From: Streptomyces sp. Ru73
GTDB lineage: Bacteria; Actinomycetota; Actinomycetes; Streptomycetales; Streptomycetaceae
Reading direction: 5' to 3'
Assembly (NCBI RefSeq): GCF_002920575.1
Contig: NZ_PQSQ01000022.1
Location: 20,283-84,282 of the forward strand
Length of the DNA: 64,000 bases
Shown here: piece by piece, positions 55,510 through 63,984 of the stretch
Position numbering within the stretch: position 1 is the first letter of the stretch
Layout of the letters: every line of letters starts with the position of its first letter
Made by a program: the position numbers and the translations under genes
The notes under the pieces: model-generated
What the model was told of the DNA's origin: nothing
What the model saw: only the letters and a program-made list of their open reading frames with translations
Database searches by the model: none

Positions 55510-56355
55510 TCACGCCCTGACGCTGCCTTCGGTGAGGCCGGTGCGCCAGTACCGCTGCAGCACCGTCATCAGGACCATCAGCGGCAGCACGGAGAGGAAC
55601 GCACCGCCGACGGTGTACTGGTACAGCTCCGGCTGCCGGTCGGCGTAGCCCGTCCAGGACGTCAGGCCCAGCTGGATCGGGTACAGCGACGAGTCGGAGA
55701 GCATGACCAGCGGCAGGAAGTAGTTGTTCCAGATGTGCACGAACTGGAAGAGGAAGACGGTGACCAGCGCGGGGATCATCAGCCGCAGGCCGAGCCCGGA
55801 GAAGATGCGCCACTCCCCCGCGCCGTCGATGCGGGCCGCCTCCAGCAGCGAGTCGGGCACCGCGGCCGCCGCGTAGATCCGGCAGAGGTAGACGCCGAAC
55901 GGGCTGACCACGCTGGGCACCAGCACGGACCAGTAGGTGTTGGACATCCCGGCGCCGCTGAAGAGGAAGTACAGCGGCAGCGCGAGCGCCGTGCCGGGGA
56001 TCAGCACGCCGGCCAGGATGACGTTGAAGACGGCCTCCCGGCCCGGGAAGGGGAACTTCGCGAGCGCATAGCCGGCCGCGGCGGACAGCAGGGTCGCGGC
56101 GAGTGCGCCGGCGCCCGCGTACAGCAGGGAGTTGGCGAACCAGCGGACGTAGATGCCGTGGTCGTAGGTGAGGACGTCGGTCAGGTACTGGACCGGCCGG
56201 GGGCTCGCGAACCAGAAGCCGAAGCTGCCGAAGAGGTCGCCGCTGCTCTTGGTCGCGGAGACCACCAGCCAGTACACGGGGACGAGGAAGTAGACGGCGG
56301 CGACGGTGAGCAGCGCGCAGGTGATGATGCGGTAGCGGAGCCGTACGGGGGTCAT
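55510..56355 (-). CDS. CUT1 sugar ABC permease (MalG-like) of the sialidase operon
   Basis: A 281-residue permease with six hydrophobic segments. The EAA loop is near residue 180 (LEAARIDGAGEWRIFSGLGLRLMIPA). It forms the transporter channel with the permease upstream (ATGA overlap at 56352-56355). No ATPase is encoded here, so a shared one such as MsiK is expected. Its place behind a sialidase suggests transport of sialic acid or sialylated oligosaccharides. Confidence 0.88.
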   Translation of the reverse strand: MTPVRLRYRIITCALLTVAAVYFLVPVYWLVVSATKSSGDLFGSFGFWFASPRPVQYLTDVLTYDHGIYVRWFANSLLYAGAGALAATLLSAAAGYALAKFPFPGREAVFNVILAGVLIPGTALALPLYFLFSGAGMSNTYWSVLVPSVVSPFGVYLCRIYAAAAVPDSLLEAARIDGAGEWRIFSGLGLRLMIPALVTVFLFQFVHIWNNYFLPLVMLSDSSLYPIQLGLTSWTGYADRQPELYQYTVGGAFLSVLPLMVLMTVLQRYWRTGLTEGSVRA

Positions 56356-57269
56356 CGGCCGTCCCCCTTCCCCCGCTGGCCGACCAGCCGCAGGAAGCCG
56401 AACGACAGGACGCAGGCGACCAGCGCGAGCAGTACCGCCTCGGCGGCCGCGAGGTGCTGGTTGTTGCCGACGAACGCCTCGCTGTAGGCGTGCAGGTTGG
56501 GCGTGTAGCCGGAGTCGATGGAGGAGGCCAGCGGCCGCAGCACCATCGGCTCGGCGAACAGCTGGAGCGTGCCGATGATGGAGAAGACGCAGGTCAGGAC
56601 GAGGGCGGGGCGGATCAGCGGGATCTTGATGTGCAGCGCCACCTGGCGCGCGTTCGCCCCGTCGATGCGCGCCGCCTCGTACAGCTCCTGCGGTACGGCC
56701 TTCAGCTGGGAGATCAGGACGAGCATGTTGTAGCCGGTGAACTGCCAGGTGACGATGTTGGCGATGGACCACAGGACGGTGGTGCGGGAGAGGAAGTCCA
56801 CGTCCCAGCCGACCGCGTCGGCCATCTTCACCAGCGGGCTGATCCCGGGGACGTACAGGAAGCCCCACAGGATCGAGGCGATCACGCCGGGCACGCCGTA
56901 CGGCAGGAAGAACGCGCTCCGGAAGAACGTCACCCAGCGGGCGCTCGCGCTCTCCAGGAGCAGCGCGAGGACGGTGGCCAGGATGATCATGAGGGGAATC
57001 TGTACGGCACCGAACAGCAGCACCCGGCCGAAGCCGGAGAGGAAACGGTCGTCCGCGAGCGCCTGGGCGTAGTTGGACAGCCCGGCGAAGACCTCGTGCT
57101 CCGCGCCGCCGAGGCCGAGCGGCCCGGTGCGCTCGGTCTTGTGCAGGCTCTGCCAGACCGCGTAGACGATGGGCGCGATGAAGCAGAGCAGGAACAGGGC
57201 GAGGAAGGGGAGCAGGAAGCCCGCGGCGGCGCGCGCGTTCCGGGCTTCCGTACGGGTCGGCCGTCTCAC
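56352..57269 (-). CDS. CUT1 sugar ABC permease (MalF-like) of the sialidase operon
   Basis: A 305-residue permease. The first helix (GFLLPFLALFLLCFIAPIVYAVW) follows a basic N-terminus. The EAA loop is near residue 210 (LYEAARIDGANARQVALHIKIPLI). The GTG start overlaps the stop of the binding-protein gene as GTGA. Partner of the permease encoded at 55510. Confidence 0.9.
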   Translation of the reverse strand: MRRPTRTEARNARAAAGFLLPFLALFLLCFIAPIVYAVWQSLHKTERTGPLGLGGAEHEVFAGLSNYAQALADDRFLSGFGRVLLFGAVQIPLMIILATVLALLLESASARWVTFFRSAFFLPYGVPGVIASILWGFLYVPGISPLVKMADAVGWDVDFLSRTTVLWSIANIVTWQFTGYNMLVLISQLKAVPQELYEAARIDGANARQVALHIKIPLIRPALVLTCVFSIIGTLQLFAEPMVLRPLASSIDSGYTPNLHAYSEAFVGNNQHLAAAEAVLLALVACVLSFGFLRLVGQRGKGDGR

Positions 57270-58618
57270 CCGCCGCTCTCCACCTTCAGGCCCTTGCCCT
57301 TGAGGTCGCTCACGGTCTGCGCCTGGACCTTCTTGAGCACGGAGCGGAAGGAGTCGCCGCTGCTCAGCGCCTCGGTGAAGGCGTCGCCCAGGCGCTGGTA
57401 GAGGGTGTCGACGCCGGGGCCCCACTGCCAGCTGGTGTCGACGTGGTCGCCGGCCTTCCGGAAGACCTGGCTGTACGCCTGCCCGCCGAAGAAGTCCTTG
57501 TGCACGTCCAGGTCGCTGGTCTCGTAGCCCTTCTTGGCGCTGGGGAAGCCGTAGCCGCCCTCGATGAGCAGCTTGATCGCCTCGGGGTCGGTGTTGAGCC
57601 AGACGGCGAAGTCGAGGGCGTCCTTGGGGTAGGTGGCGCCCGCGAAGACGGCGGTGGTCGAGCCGCCCCAGTTGGCCTGTGCGTTCGCGCCCTTCTTCCA
57701 CTGCGGCAGCGGTGCGGCGCGCCACTTGCCCTTGGTGTCCGGGGCGTTGCCGACCAGCAGCGCGTCGCCCCAGCTGGCGCCGAGCCAGGCGGGGATGGCG
57801 CCGGTCTGGATGTCCTTGTACCAGGCGTTCTGGCGGTCCGGGATGGTCTTGACGAGCTTCTGCTTGACCAGTGCCTCCCAGTAGTCGGCGACCCGGCGGG
57901 TGGGCTCGTCGTCGAGGGCGACGGTCCAGGTCTCGCCCTCGGCGGCGTACCAGCGGGCGCCCGCCTGCCAGGCGTAGCCCGCGAAGCGGTTGCCGTTGGT
58001 GGGCGCGAACGTCTCGATCCAGGCGCCCTTCTTGCGGATCTTCTTGGCCGCGGCCTCGTACTCGTCCCAGGTGGCGGGCGGCTCGATGTCCCACTTGTCG
58101 AAGAGGTCCTGGCGGATGAAGAGGCCCATGGGCCCGGACGCCTGCGGGATGGCGTAGACGCCCTTGCCGAAGACGGACTGCTGCCACTGCCAGCCGACGA
58201 ACCGGTCCTTGTACCGCTCGCCGCCGATGGTCGTCAGGTCCAGCAGCCCGTTGTCGAGCAGGAAGCTGGGCACGACGGGAAACTCGATCTGGCCGAGGTC
58301 GGGCGGGTTTCCCGCCTTGATCGCGGCGTGCATCTTGGCGTACTGCGCGCCGTTGACCGCCGACACCTTCTCGACCTTGACCTGGACCTCGGGGTGCTTG
58401 CTGTTCCAGAGGTCGACCGGCTTGTCGATGCCGGGCACCCAGGACCAGAAGGTGAGGGTGATCTTCTGGCCCTTCTTGCGCTCCTTGGGCGCGGCCTTCT
58501 TGTCGTCGTCACCGCCGCCGCATCCGGCCAGCGCGAAGCCCGCGGCGACGGCGGCGGCCCCGCCCAGGACTGATCTGCGGCGTGCGCCGCCCGAAGGGTT
58601 CGTGTCGTACGTCCTCAT
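57266..58618 (-). CDS. Sugar-binding lipoprotein of the sialidase operon
   Basis: A 450-residue family 1 solute-binding protein. A twin-arginine-like start (GGARRRSVLGGAAAVAAGF) and the lipobox LAGC near residue 33 show export and lipid anchoring. The mature part (ITLTFWSWVPGIDKPVDLWN, QASGPMGLFIRQDLFDKWD) is CUT1-like. Its ATG overlaps the sialidase stop (ATGA). It should capture the product or substrate of the neighbouring sialidase; whether that is free sialic acid or a sialylated glycan cannot be read. Confidence 0.9.
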   Translation of the reverse strand: MRTYDTNPSGGARRRSVLGGAAAVAAGFALAGCGGGDDDKKAAPKERKKGQKITLTFWSWVPGIDKPVDLWNSKHPEVQVKVEKVSAVNGAQYAKMHAAIKAGNPPDLGQIEFPVVPSFLLDNGLLDLTTIGGERYKDRFVGWQWQQSVFGKGVYAIPQASGPMGLFIRQDLFDKWDIEPPATWDEYEAAAKKIRKKGAWIETFAPTNGNRFAGYAWQAGARWYAAEGETWTVALDDEPTRRVADYWEALVKQKLVKTIPDRQNAWYKDIQTGAIPAWLGASWGDALLVGNAPDTKGKWRAAPLPQWKKGANAQANWGGSTTAVFAGATYPKDALDFAVWLNTDPEAIKLLIEGGYGFPSAKKGYETSDLDVHKDFFGGQAYSQVFRKAGDHVDTSWQWGPGVDTLYQRLGDAFTEALSSGDSFRSVLKKVQAQTVSDLKGKGLKVESGG

Positions 58619-59718
58619 GCCAGCTCCTCCACGGGGATGCGGCGGAAGGTGATCGTCGAGTAGGCGCTGAAGTCGCCGGTTTCGTAGAGCAGCCCGACGG
58701 TGTCGGGGTCGATGCGGACGAGGTCGGAATAAGCGGCCGGGAGACCGCTGACGGTGTGTGCGTCGTACCAGGTCAGGCCCTGGTCGCGGCTGGCGCGTAC
58801 GGTCATCAGGGCGCGGGACTCGCGGTCGGCGGGGGACGAGAAGAGCAGCACGTCCGGGGTGCCGAGGTGGAGCACGCTGCCCTGGACGACGGGCGCCGCG
58901 AGGCCGGCCTGGGAGCGGAAGGGCTTCTCCAGGTGTGCGCCGCCGTCGGCGGAGTAGGCGTCGACACGGGTGCCGGGCGCGCCGGAGTCGTTGCGGGCGT
59001 TGAAGTAGAGGCGGCCGCCGGGGAGTTCGGCGGCGGTGGTCTCGTTGGTGTTGATGTAGCCGTTGGGGTTGGAGTCGGTGTAGCCGATCCGCCAGGTGGC
59101 CCCGGAGTCGTCGCTGAGCAGCACGTGCCCGCCGTCGTAGCGGCCCTCGGCGCCGGTGTCGCCGGGCACGGTGGGGGCGATGGAGTGGTTGGCGGGGACC
59201 ACCAGCCGGCCGGCGTACGGACCCTCGCGGAGCTGGAGCGCGTGGCCGGGCGTGGTGGCGTACCACCGCCAGTTCGCCCGCTTGGTCTGCGCGGTGATCT
59301 CGCGCGGGGTGCTCCAGGTGAGCCCGTCGTCGTCGCTGTACTGGAGCCACACCCGGCGGCCGTCGGCGGCGGACACCTCGCCGCGCCGGATGGCGCTCTC
59401 GGTGGCGCTGCCCGCGTTGCGCACGTGGACGAGGACGGCGCGGCCGCGATGCGGGCCGGTGTGCAGGACGACGGGGGCCGGGTTGCCGGCGGTGCCGGTG
59501 CCGTTGCGGTCCACGACGGTGAGCGGGCCCCAGGTGCGGCCGCCGTCGGCGGAGCGTCTGAGGACGAGGTCGATGTCGCCGGTGTCGGACGCCGAGGCGA
59601 CGCGGCCCTCGGCGAAGGCCAGCAGGGTGCCGGCCCGGGTCGCGACCACGGCCGGGATGCGGTAACTGGCGTAGCCGCCGGTACCGGCGAGGAAGGGTTG
59701 CGAAGTCTCGTACGCCAC
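58615..59718 (-). CDS. Sialidase, GH33/BNR-repeat, no signal peptide
   Basis: A 367-residue exo-sialidase-like protein. The RIP motif is in YASYRIPAVV near residue 18. Several Asp-boxes of the six-bladed beta-propeller are visible: SADGGRTW, SDDDGLTW, SDDSGATW and SRDQGLTW. These enzymes release terminal sialic acids. There is no signal peptide: GTG 59718 (after AGGGG) begins directly MAYETSQPFLAGTGGYASYR, and no export signal is seen in upstream codons. Most secreted streptomycete glycosidases have one, so an intracellular role is implied. It leads an operon with the binding protein and permeases. Specificity is inferred from the locus. Confidence 0.85.
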   Translation of the reverse strand: MAYETSQPFLAGTGGYASYRIPAVVATRAGTLLAFAEGRVASASDTGDIDLVLRRSADGGRTWGPLTVVDRNGTGTAGNPAPVVLHTGPHRGRAVLVHVRNAGSATESAIRRGEVSAADGRRVWLQYSDDDGLTWSTPREITAQTKRANWRWYATTPGHALQLREGPYAGRLVVPANHSIAPTVPGDTGAEGRYDGGHVLLSDDSGATWRIGYTDSNPNGYINTNETTAAELPGGRLYFNARNDSGAPGTRVDAYSADGGAHLEKPFRSQAGLAAPVVQGSVLHLGTPDVLLFSSPADRESRALMTVRASRDQGLTWYDAHTVSGLPAAYSDLVRIDPDTVGLLYETGDFSAYSTITFRRIPVEELA

Positions 59719-59936
59719 GGCAGCCCCTAACGGCCGGATGCAACGACCGGACGTAGGACGTCCCTTGTCTTGCCGTGACCATAGGGAGCGCCCAACGGGG
59801 CGTCAAGGCACCCGACATGCCCCGTGTCGCCCGCCTCGCGCGTATGCCACAGCAGGGGGAACTGCGGGTGAACTCCGGTCGTACGCAAGGGGTCGGGGTG
59901 CGGCGGGCTTCCTGGAGAACACGCCCTCCTCGCCCG
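59719..59936. other. Intergenic region between sialidase and GntR genes
   Basis: 218 bases without a gene. It contains the operator at 59750-59769 and the sialidase promoter. No good terminator is visible for the GntR gene. Confidence 0.5.
59750..59769. promoter_or_regulatory. GntR operator upstream of the sialidase operon
   Basis: GACGTAGGACGTCCCTTGTC is 17/20 identical to the site at 60721-60740 before the aldolase gene. It lies 32 bases before the sialidase start. Confidence 0.65.
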
Positions 59937-60626
59937 TTACACGACGCCCTTCAGGCGCTCGCGGATGCCGTCGAAGTGACGGTGCATCGCCTCGACCGCG
60001 CGGTCGCCGTCGCCGGTCTCCAGCGCGTCGACGATCTCCCGGTGCTGACGCCATGTCACCTCCGGGTCCTGGCGACTGTCGTCCAGGTCCTTGCGGACCC
60101 GGCGCAGCGCGTCCCAGAAGGCGTCCAGCACCTCGCTGAGCAGGTGATTGCCGAGCGAGCGGTAGAGCGCGAGGTGGAAGGCGCGGTCGGTGGCGCCCTC
60201 GACCCCGCCGGCCGCCGCCTCCTTCTCCATCCGGTCGACCAGGCCGCGCAGTACGGCCAGGTCCTCGGCGGGCAGGCTGCGCGCGACGGCACCGACGAGC
60301 CCTGCCTCCAGCGCCTCGCGGACCTCCATCAGCTCGTACAGGCTGGCCTCGCCCTGGTGGTGGCGGACCGCGGCCCGGAAGGCGATGCCCTCCACGAAGG
60401 GGTCGAGGGTCAGCGTCCCCACGTACGTGCCGAAGCCGTGCCGGATCTCGACGATCCGCATGGCCTGGAGCGCCTTGAGCGCCTCGCGGACGGAGTTGCG
60501 GCTGACGTCCAGCAGTTCGACCAGTTCGGCCTCGGTGGGCAGCGGGTCGCCGGGCACCAGCTTCCGCCGCAGGATGAGCCGCTTGATCTGCGCCTGGACG
60601 TCCTCGGACATCGTGCCGCGCGCCAT
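59937..60626 (-). CDS. GntR/FadR family regulator, NanR-like
   Basis: A 229-residue regulator. The winged helix is at residues 8-72 (IKRLILRRKLVPGDPLPTEA, VSRNSVREALKALQAMRIV). The C-terminal FCD domain (ELMEVREALEAGLVGAVARS, HLALYRSLGNHLL, HREIVDALETGD) carries the metal-binding Asp/His residues typical of FadR and NanR. It lies between two units that share a 20-bp operator, so it most likely controls both, with sialic acid as inducer by analogy with NanR. Confidence 0.9.
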   Translation of the reverse strand: MARGTMSEDVQAQIKRLILRRKLVPGDPLPTEAELVELLDVSRNSVREALKALQAMRIVEIRHGFGTYVGTLTLDPFVEGIAFRAAVRHHQGEASLYELMEVREALEAGLVGAVARSLPAEDLAVLRGLVDRMEKEAAAGGVEGATDRAFHLALYRSLGNHLLSEVLDAFWDALRRVRKDLDDSRQDPEVTWRQHREIVDALETGDGDRAVEAMHRHFDGIRERLKGVV

Positions 60627-60720
60627 GTGTCTGCCTCTCCGTCTCGCCAGGTGGTGGATCCGGATGATCCGGTCCGCGACCTCTTGACCGATCGCTCCGG
60701 GCCGGGTCTATTGTGACCCA

Positions 60721-60740
60721 GACATAGGACATCCCATGTC
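60721..60740. promoter_or_regulatory. GntR operator upstream of the aldolase/NanT operon
   Basis: GACATAGGACATCCCATGTC is a 20-bp palindrome: each half has one mismatch (GACATAGGA against GACATGGGA). It covers the in-frame ATG at 60736, supporting the downstream start at 60775. A near copy is at 59750-59769. Confidence 0.7.
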
Positions 60741-60774
60741 CCACATCCGACCTCTGGCCGCTCTGGAGCCCGTC

Positions 60775-61734
60775 ATGGCACTGCCCACTCCGCTGACCGG
60801 TGTCGTACCGCCGGTCTGCACCCCGCTCGACCCGCACGGCGAGGTCGACACCGGCTCCCTCGGGCGGCTGGTGGACCACCTGGTCGGCGGCGGGGTGCAC
60901 GGCCTCTTCGCGCTCGGCTCCACCAGCGAGGCCGCCTACCTCACCGACGCGCAGCGCGCCACCGCCCTGGCCGCCGTGATCAAGGCGGCGGACGGCCGGG
61001 TACCGGTGCTGGCCGGGGTCATCGACACCACCACGGCCCGGGTGCTGGACCACGCCCGCACCGCGGCGGAGCTGGGCGCCGACGCGCTGGTGGCCACCGC
61101 GCCCTTCTACACCCGTACGCACCCCAGGGAGATCGCCGGGCACTTCCGCGCGCTCCGGGCCGCCGTGGACCTGCCGCTCTTCGCGTACGACATCCCGGTC
61201 TCGGTGCACAGCAAGCTCTCCCCCGCGCTGGTGCGGGAGCTGGCCGAGGACGGCACGCTGGCCGGGCTCAAGGACAGCAGCGGCGACGAGGGCGGGCTGC
61301 GCCGGCTCCTCGTCGCGCTGGGCGGCAGGGACGGCCGCCGCTCCGGCCCGGTCCCGGACTTCTCGGTGCTCACCGGCTCGGAGCTGACCGTGGACGCGGC
61401 GCTGCTGGCCGGCGCCGACGGGGTGGTCCCGGGCCTCGGCAACGTCGACCCGGCCGGCTACGTCCGGCTGTACGACGCCTGCCGCGCGGGCGACTGGGCG
61501 GGCGCCGCGGCCGAGCAGGAACGGCTGGCCGCGCTCTTCGGCATGGTCGACGTGGGCCCCGAGGCCGAGATGGGCCGCAGCTCCTCGGCGCTGGGCTCCT
61601 TCAAGGCCGCGCTGCACCTGCTCGGGATCATCGGCCACCCGGCCACCGCGGCGCCGCAGCTTCCGCTCGGCCCGGATGCGGTGGCCGAGGTCGCGCGCCA
61701 TCTGACCGCCGCGGCCCTGGAGCCGGTCCGATGA
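60775..61734 (+). CDS. N-acetylneuraminate lyase-like DapA-family aldolase
   Basis: A 319-residue class I aldolase. Family features: GLFALGSTSEAAYLT near residue 42 (the GTTGE-type substrate loop), FAYDIPVSVHS near 138 (catalytic Tyr) and GLKDSSGD near 165 (Schiff-base Lys). NanA and DapA share this fold, and the motifs alone do not separate them, but the neighbours (sialidase, NanT, NanR-like regulator) favour cleavage of sialic acid to N-acetylmannosamine and pyruvate. ATG 60775 follows GGAG. It overlaps nanT (ATGA). Confidence 0.85.
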   Translation: MALPTPLTGVVPPVCTPLDPHGEVDTGSLGRLVDHLVGGGVHGLFALGSTSEAAYLTDAQRATALAAVIKAADGRVPVLAGVIDTTTARVLDHARTAAELGADALVATAPFYTRTHPREIAGHFRALRAAVDLPLFAYDIPVSVHSKLSPALVRELAEDGTLAGLKDSSGDEGGLRRLLVALGGRDGRRSGPVPDFSVLTGSELTVDAALLAGADGVVPGLGNVDPAGYVRLYDACRAGDWAGAAAEQERLAALFGMVDVGPEAEMGRSSSALGSFKAALHLLGIIGHPATAAPQLPLGPDAVAEVARHLTAAALEPVR

Positions 61735-63200
61735 GCGCCCCCGCGCGCCCGCCCTGGTACCGGGAGGTCACCCCGGCCCGGTGGAAGGCGTTCTTCGCCG
61801 CCTGGATCGGCTACGTCCTCGACGGCTTCGACTTCGTGCTGATCACCCTGGTCCTCACCGAGATCAGCGACGAGTTCGGGCTGAGCACGGTGCAGGGCGC
61901 GAGCCTGGTGTCCGGCGCGTTCATCACCCGCTGGCTCGGCGGCGCCGTCCTCGGCGCGTTCGGCGACCGCTTCGGCCGCAAGGCGTCGATGGTGGCGAGC
62001 ATCCTGCTGTACTCCCTCGGCACCTTCGCCTGCGGCTTCGCCTGGGACTACACCAGCCTCTTCGTCGCCCGGCTGCTGATCGGCATGGGCATGGCCGGCG
62101 AGTACAGCGCCAGCGCCACGTACGTGCTGGAGAGCTGGCCCTCCCGGGTGCGCGGCCGGGCCAGCGGCTTCCTGATCTCCGGCTTCTCCGTGGGCTCGGT
62201 GCTGGCCGCCGAGTGCTACAAGTGGGTCGTGCCGGCGCTCGGCTGGCGCTGGATGTTCTACATCGGGCTGGCCCCGATCGTGATCGCGCTGTGGGTGCGG
62301 CGGGCGCTGCCGGAGGCCGAGGAGTGGAGCGCGACGGTCGCCGAGCGGGAGACGCGGCCGAACCCGTTCCGGCCGCTCTTCGCCACGCCGCTCCGCGCCA
62401 CGCTCAACACCGTGCTGACGGCCGTCGCGGCCCTCGCCCTCTTCGGCGTCTTCACCCCGGTGGGCGCGGGCGCGGTCCCCGTACTCGCCGTCCTCGCGAC
62501 CCTGGCCCTGGTCGGGCTCGCGGTCCAGCTCGGCGGCCGCCGCGGCTGGCTCCTCTATCTCTCCCTGATCGTCACCGTCTTCGTCGCCTTCCTCTACACC
62601 TGGCCCATCCAGGCGCTGCTGCCGACGTACCTGAAGACCGAGCTGCACTACTCCCCCGGCGAGGTCACCAACGTCCTCTTCTTCGCCGGCTTCGGCACCA
62701 TGGCGGGCTGCTGGCTGGCCGGGTTCGTCGGCGACTGGATCGGCTCCCAGAAGGCGTACGCGGTCACCCTGCTCGCCTCCCTGGTCTTCATCTTCCCGGT
62801 CTTCGCCGCACGCGACAGCCTGCTGCTCCTCGGCGCCCTGCTCTTCGTCCTCCAGGCGCTCAGCTTCGGCATCTCCGGGCTCCTGCCCCGGTACATCGGC
62901 GGCCACTTCCCCACCGAGAACCGGGCCGCGAGCCTGGGCTTCACGTACAACGTGGGAGCGCTGGGCGGCGCGGTGGCACCGGTGCTCGGCGCGAGCCTGG
63001 CCGAGGGCCGGTCGCTGGGCGGCTCCCTCGCCCTGCTCACCTTCGCCGGCACGCTCCTTGTCGTCCTCCTTGTCGGCCTCGACGTCCCGGCCCGCCTGAA
63101 CCGCCTCCTCGACCCGGAAGCCCCCCGCGACCACCTGTCCGGCGAACAGTCGGCGCTCGAGCCCCCGGCCCCGGCCGCCCGCATGCAGCAGGAGGCGTAG
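61731..63200 (+). CDS. nanT: Sialic acid:H+ symporter, NanT family
   Basis: A 489-residue MFS protein that is recognisably close to E. coli NanT: PWYREVTPARWKAFFAAWIG, YVLDGFDFVLITLVLTEI, ARLLIGMGMAGEYSASATYV, ASGFLISGFSVGSVLAAE, TWPIQALLPTYLKTEL and ASLGFTYNVGALGGAVAPVLGA all have clear counterparts from memory of that sequence. About 12-14 helices. It would import free sialic acid with protons. It overlaps the aldolase gene by 4 bases. The presence of both this symporter and an ABC importer is unusual. A dyad at 63217-63255 follows. Confidence 0.92.
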   Translation: MSAPARPPWYREVTPARWKAFFAAWIGYVLDGFDFVLITLVLTEISDEFGLSTVQGASLVSGAFITRWLGGAVLGAFGDRFGRKASMVASILLYSLGTFACGFAWDYTSLFVARLLIGMGMAGEYSASATYVLESWPSRVRGRASGFLISGFSVGSVLAAECYKWVVPALGWRWMFYIGLAPIVIALWVRRALPEAEEWSATVAERETRPNPFRPLFATPLRATLNTVLTAVAALALFGVFTPVGAGAVPVLAVLATLALVGLAVQLGGRRGWLLYLSLIVTVFVAFLYTWPIQALLPTYLKTELHYSPGEVTNVLFFAGFGTMAGCWLAGFVGDWIGSQKAYAVTLLASLVFIFPVFAARDSLLLLGALLFVLQALSFGISGLLPRYIGGHFPTENRAASLGFTYNVGALGGAVAPVLGASLAEGRSLGGSLALLTFAGTLLVVLLVGLDVPARLNRLLDPEAPRDHLSGEQSALEPPAPAARMQQEA

Positions 63201-63216
63201 CCGCCCCCGGACGCAC

Positions 63217-63255
63217 GTCGAACGGGTATGCCTCGTACGAGTGATGCCGTTCGAC
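63217..63255. terminator. Dyad element after nanT
   Basis: GTCGAACGG (63217-63225) and CCGTTCGAC (63247-63255) are perfect 9-bp arms; their 21-base loop contains the perfect palindrome CTCGTACGAG (63232-63241). It may be a terminator for nanT or an operator for the next gene. Confidence 0.45.
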
Positions 63256-63297
63256 CTGCGCTCCGGCGGGGCGTCGGCCGCGGCAGGATGCGGCGGC

Positions 63298-63984
63298 ATG
63301 GATGCCGTACGCGTCGCGCTGCTGCGCGAAGTCCTCGCCGGGACCGAATGGATCCAGGCCACCCGCCGCTTCGCCGGGTCGCTGCGGGCGTCCGTCGCAC
63401 CGCACGGCGGCGGGCTGCTGCTGGTCGGCAGCGCGGAGTACGAGCCCTGGCACCTGGCGGCGCACCTGGACGACGAGGCGGCCTGGTCGGGCCTGCCGGA
63501 GCTGTCCCCGACCCTGGTCCGGCACCGGGTCCCGCTGGGCGTCCCGGCCCACCTCTCGGTGGGCCTCGGCCGCCTGGAGACGGCCAGGCGGGGCGAGACG
63601 CTGCTGGTCGTGACGCCGGAGGCGCCGGGCGCCGGGCTGCTGGAGCGGGTGCACGACGCCCGGCGCAACGGCGCGACGGTGCTGGCCCTGGACGCGGGCG
63701 ACCGCGACCTGGGCGCGCTGGCCCACGACGCGCTGACGGTTCCGGCGTTGCCGGTTCCGCCACTGCCGGGAGAGCCGGCGACGGCGGGTGCGGCCGCTCC
63801 GGACGACACGGCGGAGGCGGCCGGGCCTGCCGCCGCCGACCTGGACCTGGACACCGTGCAGCACCTGGTCAGCGCGGCGGCCGGGGAGAACAGCCTGCCC
63901 GCACCCCGCCGCCACCGCCGCTTCCGCGACCGCCTCTCCCGCCTCGCTGACCAGCTGACGGCACCTCCGCCGCCTCGGTGGTGA
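63298..63984 (+). CDS. Conserved protein of unknown function
   Basis: A 228-residue protein that I do not recognise. Residues about 20-150 (GGLLLVGSAEYEPWHLAAHL, then ARRGETLLVVTPEAPGAGLLERVHDARRNGATVLALDAGD) look like a Rossmann-type alpha/beta domain. An alanine-rich stretch and a basic C-terminal tail follow. ATG 63298 has AGGA at a good distance; the in-frame GTG 63241 is possible but lies inside the dyad element. Not obviously part of the sialic acid set. Confidence 0.6.
   Translation: MDAVRVALLREVLAGTEWIQATRRFAGSLRASVAPHGGGLLLVGSAEYEPWHLAAHLDDEAAWSGLPELSPTLVRHRVPLGVPAHLSVGLGRLETARRGETLLVVTPEAPGAGLLERVHDARRNGATVLALDAGDRDLGALAHDALTVPALPVPPLPGEPATAGAAAPDDTAEAAGPAAADLDLDTVQHLVSAAAGENSLPAPRRHRRFRDRLSRLADQLTAPPPPRW

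Noticed and set aside
55491..55514. Tandem CCGGTGATCACG as an operator
   Set aside because: It overlaps the stop codon of the permease gene and looks like a small duplication that repeats the stop; no promoter evidence.
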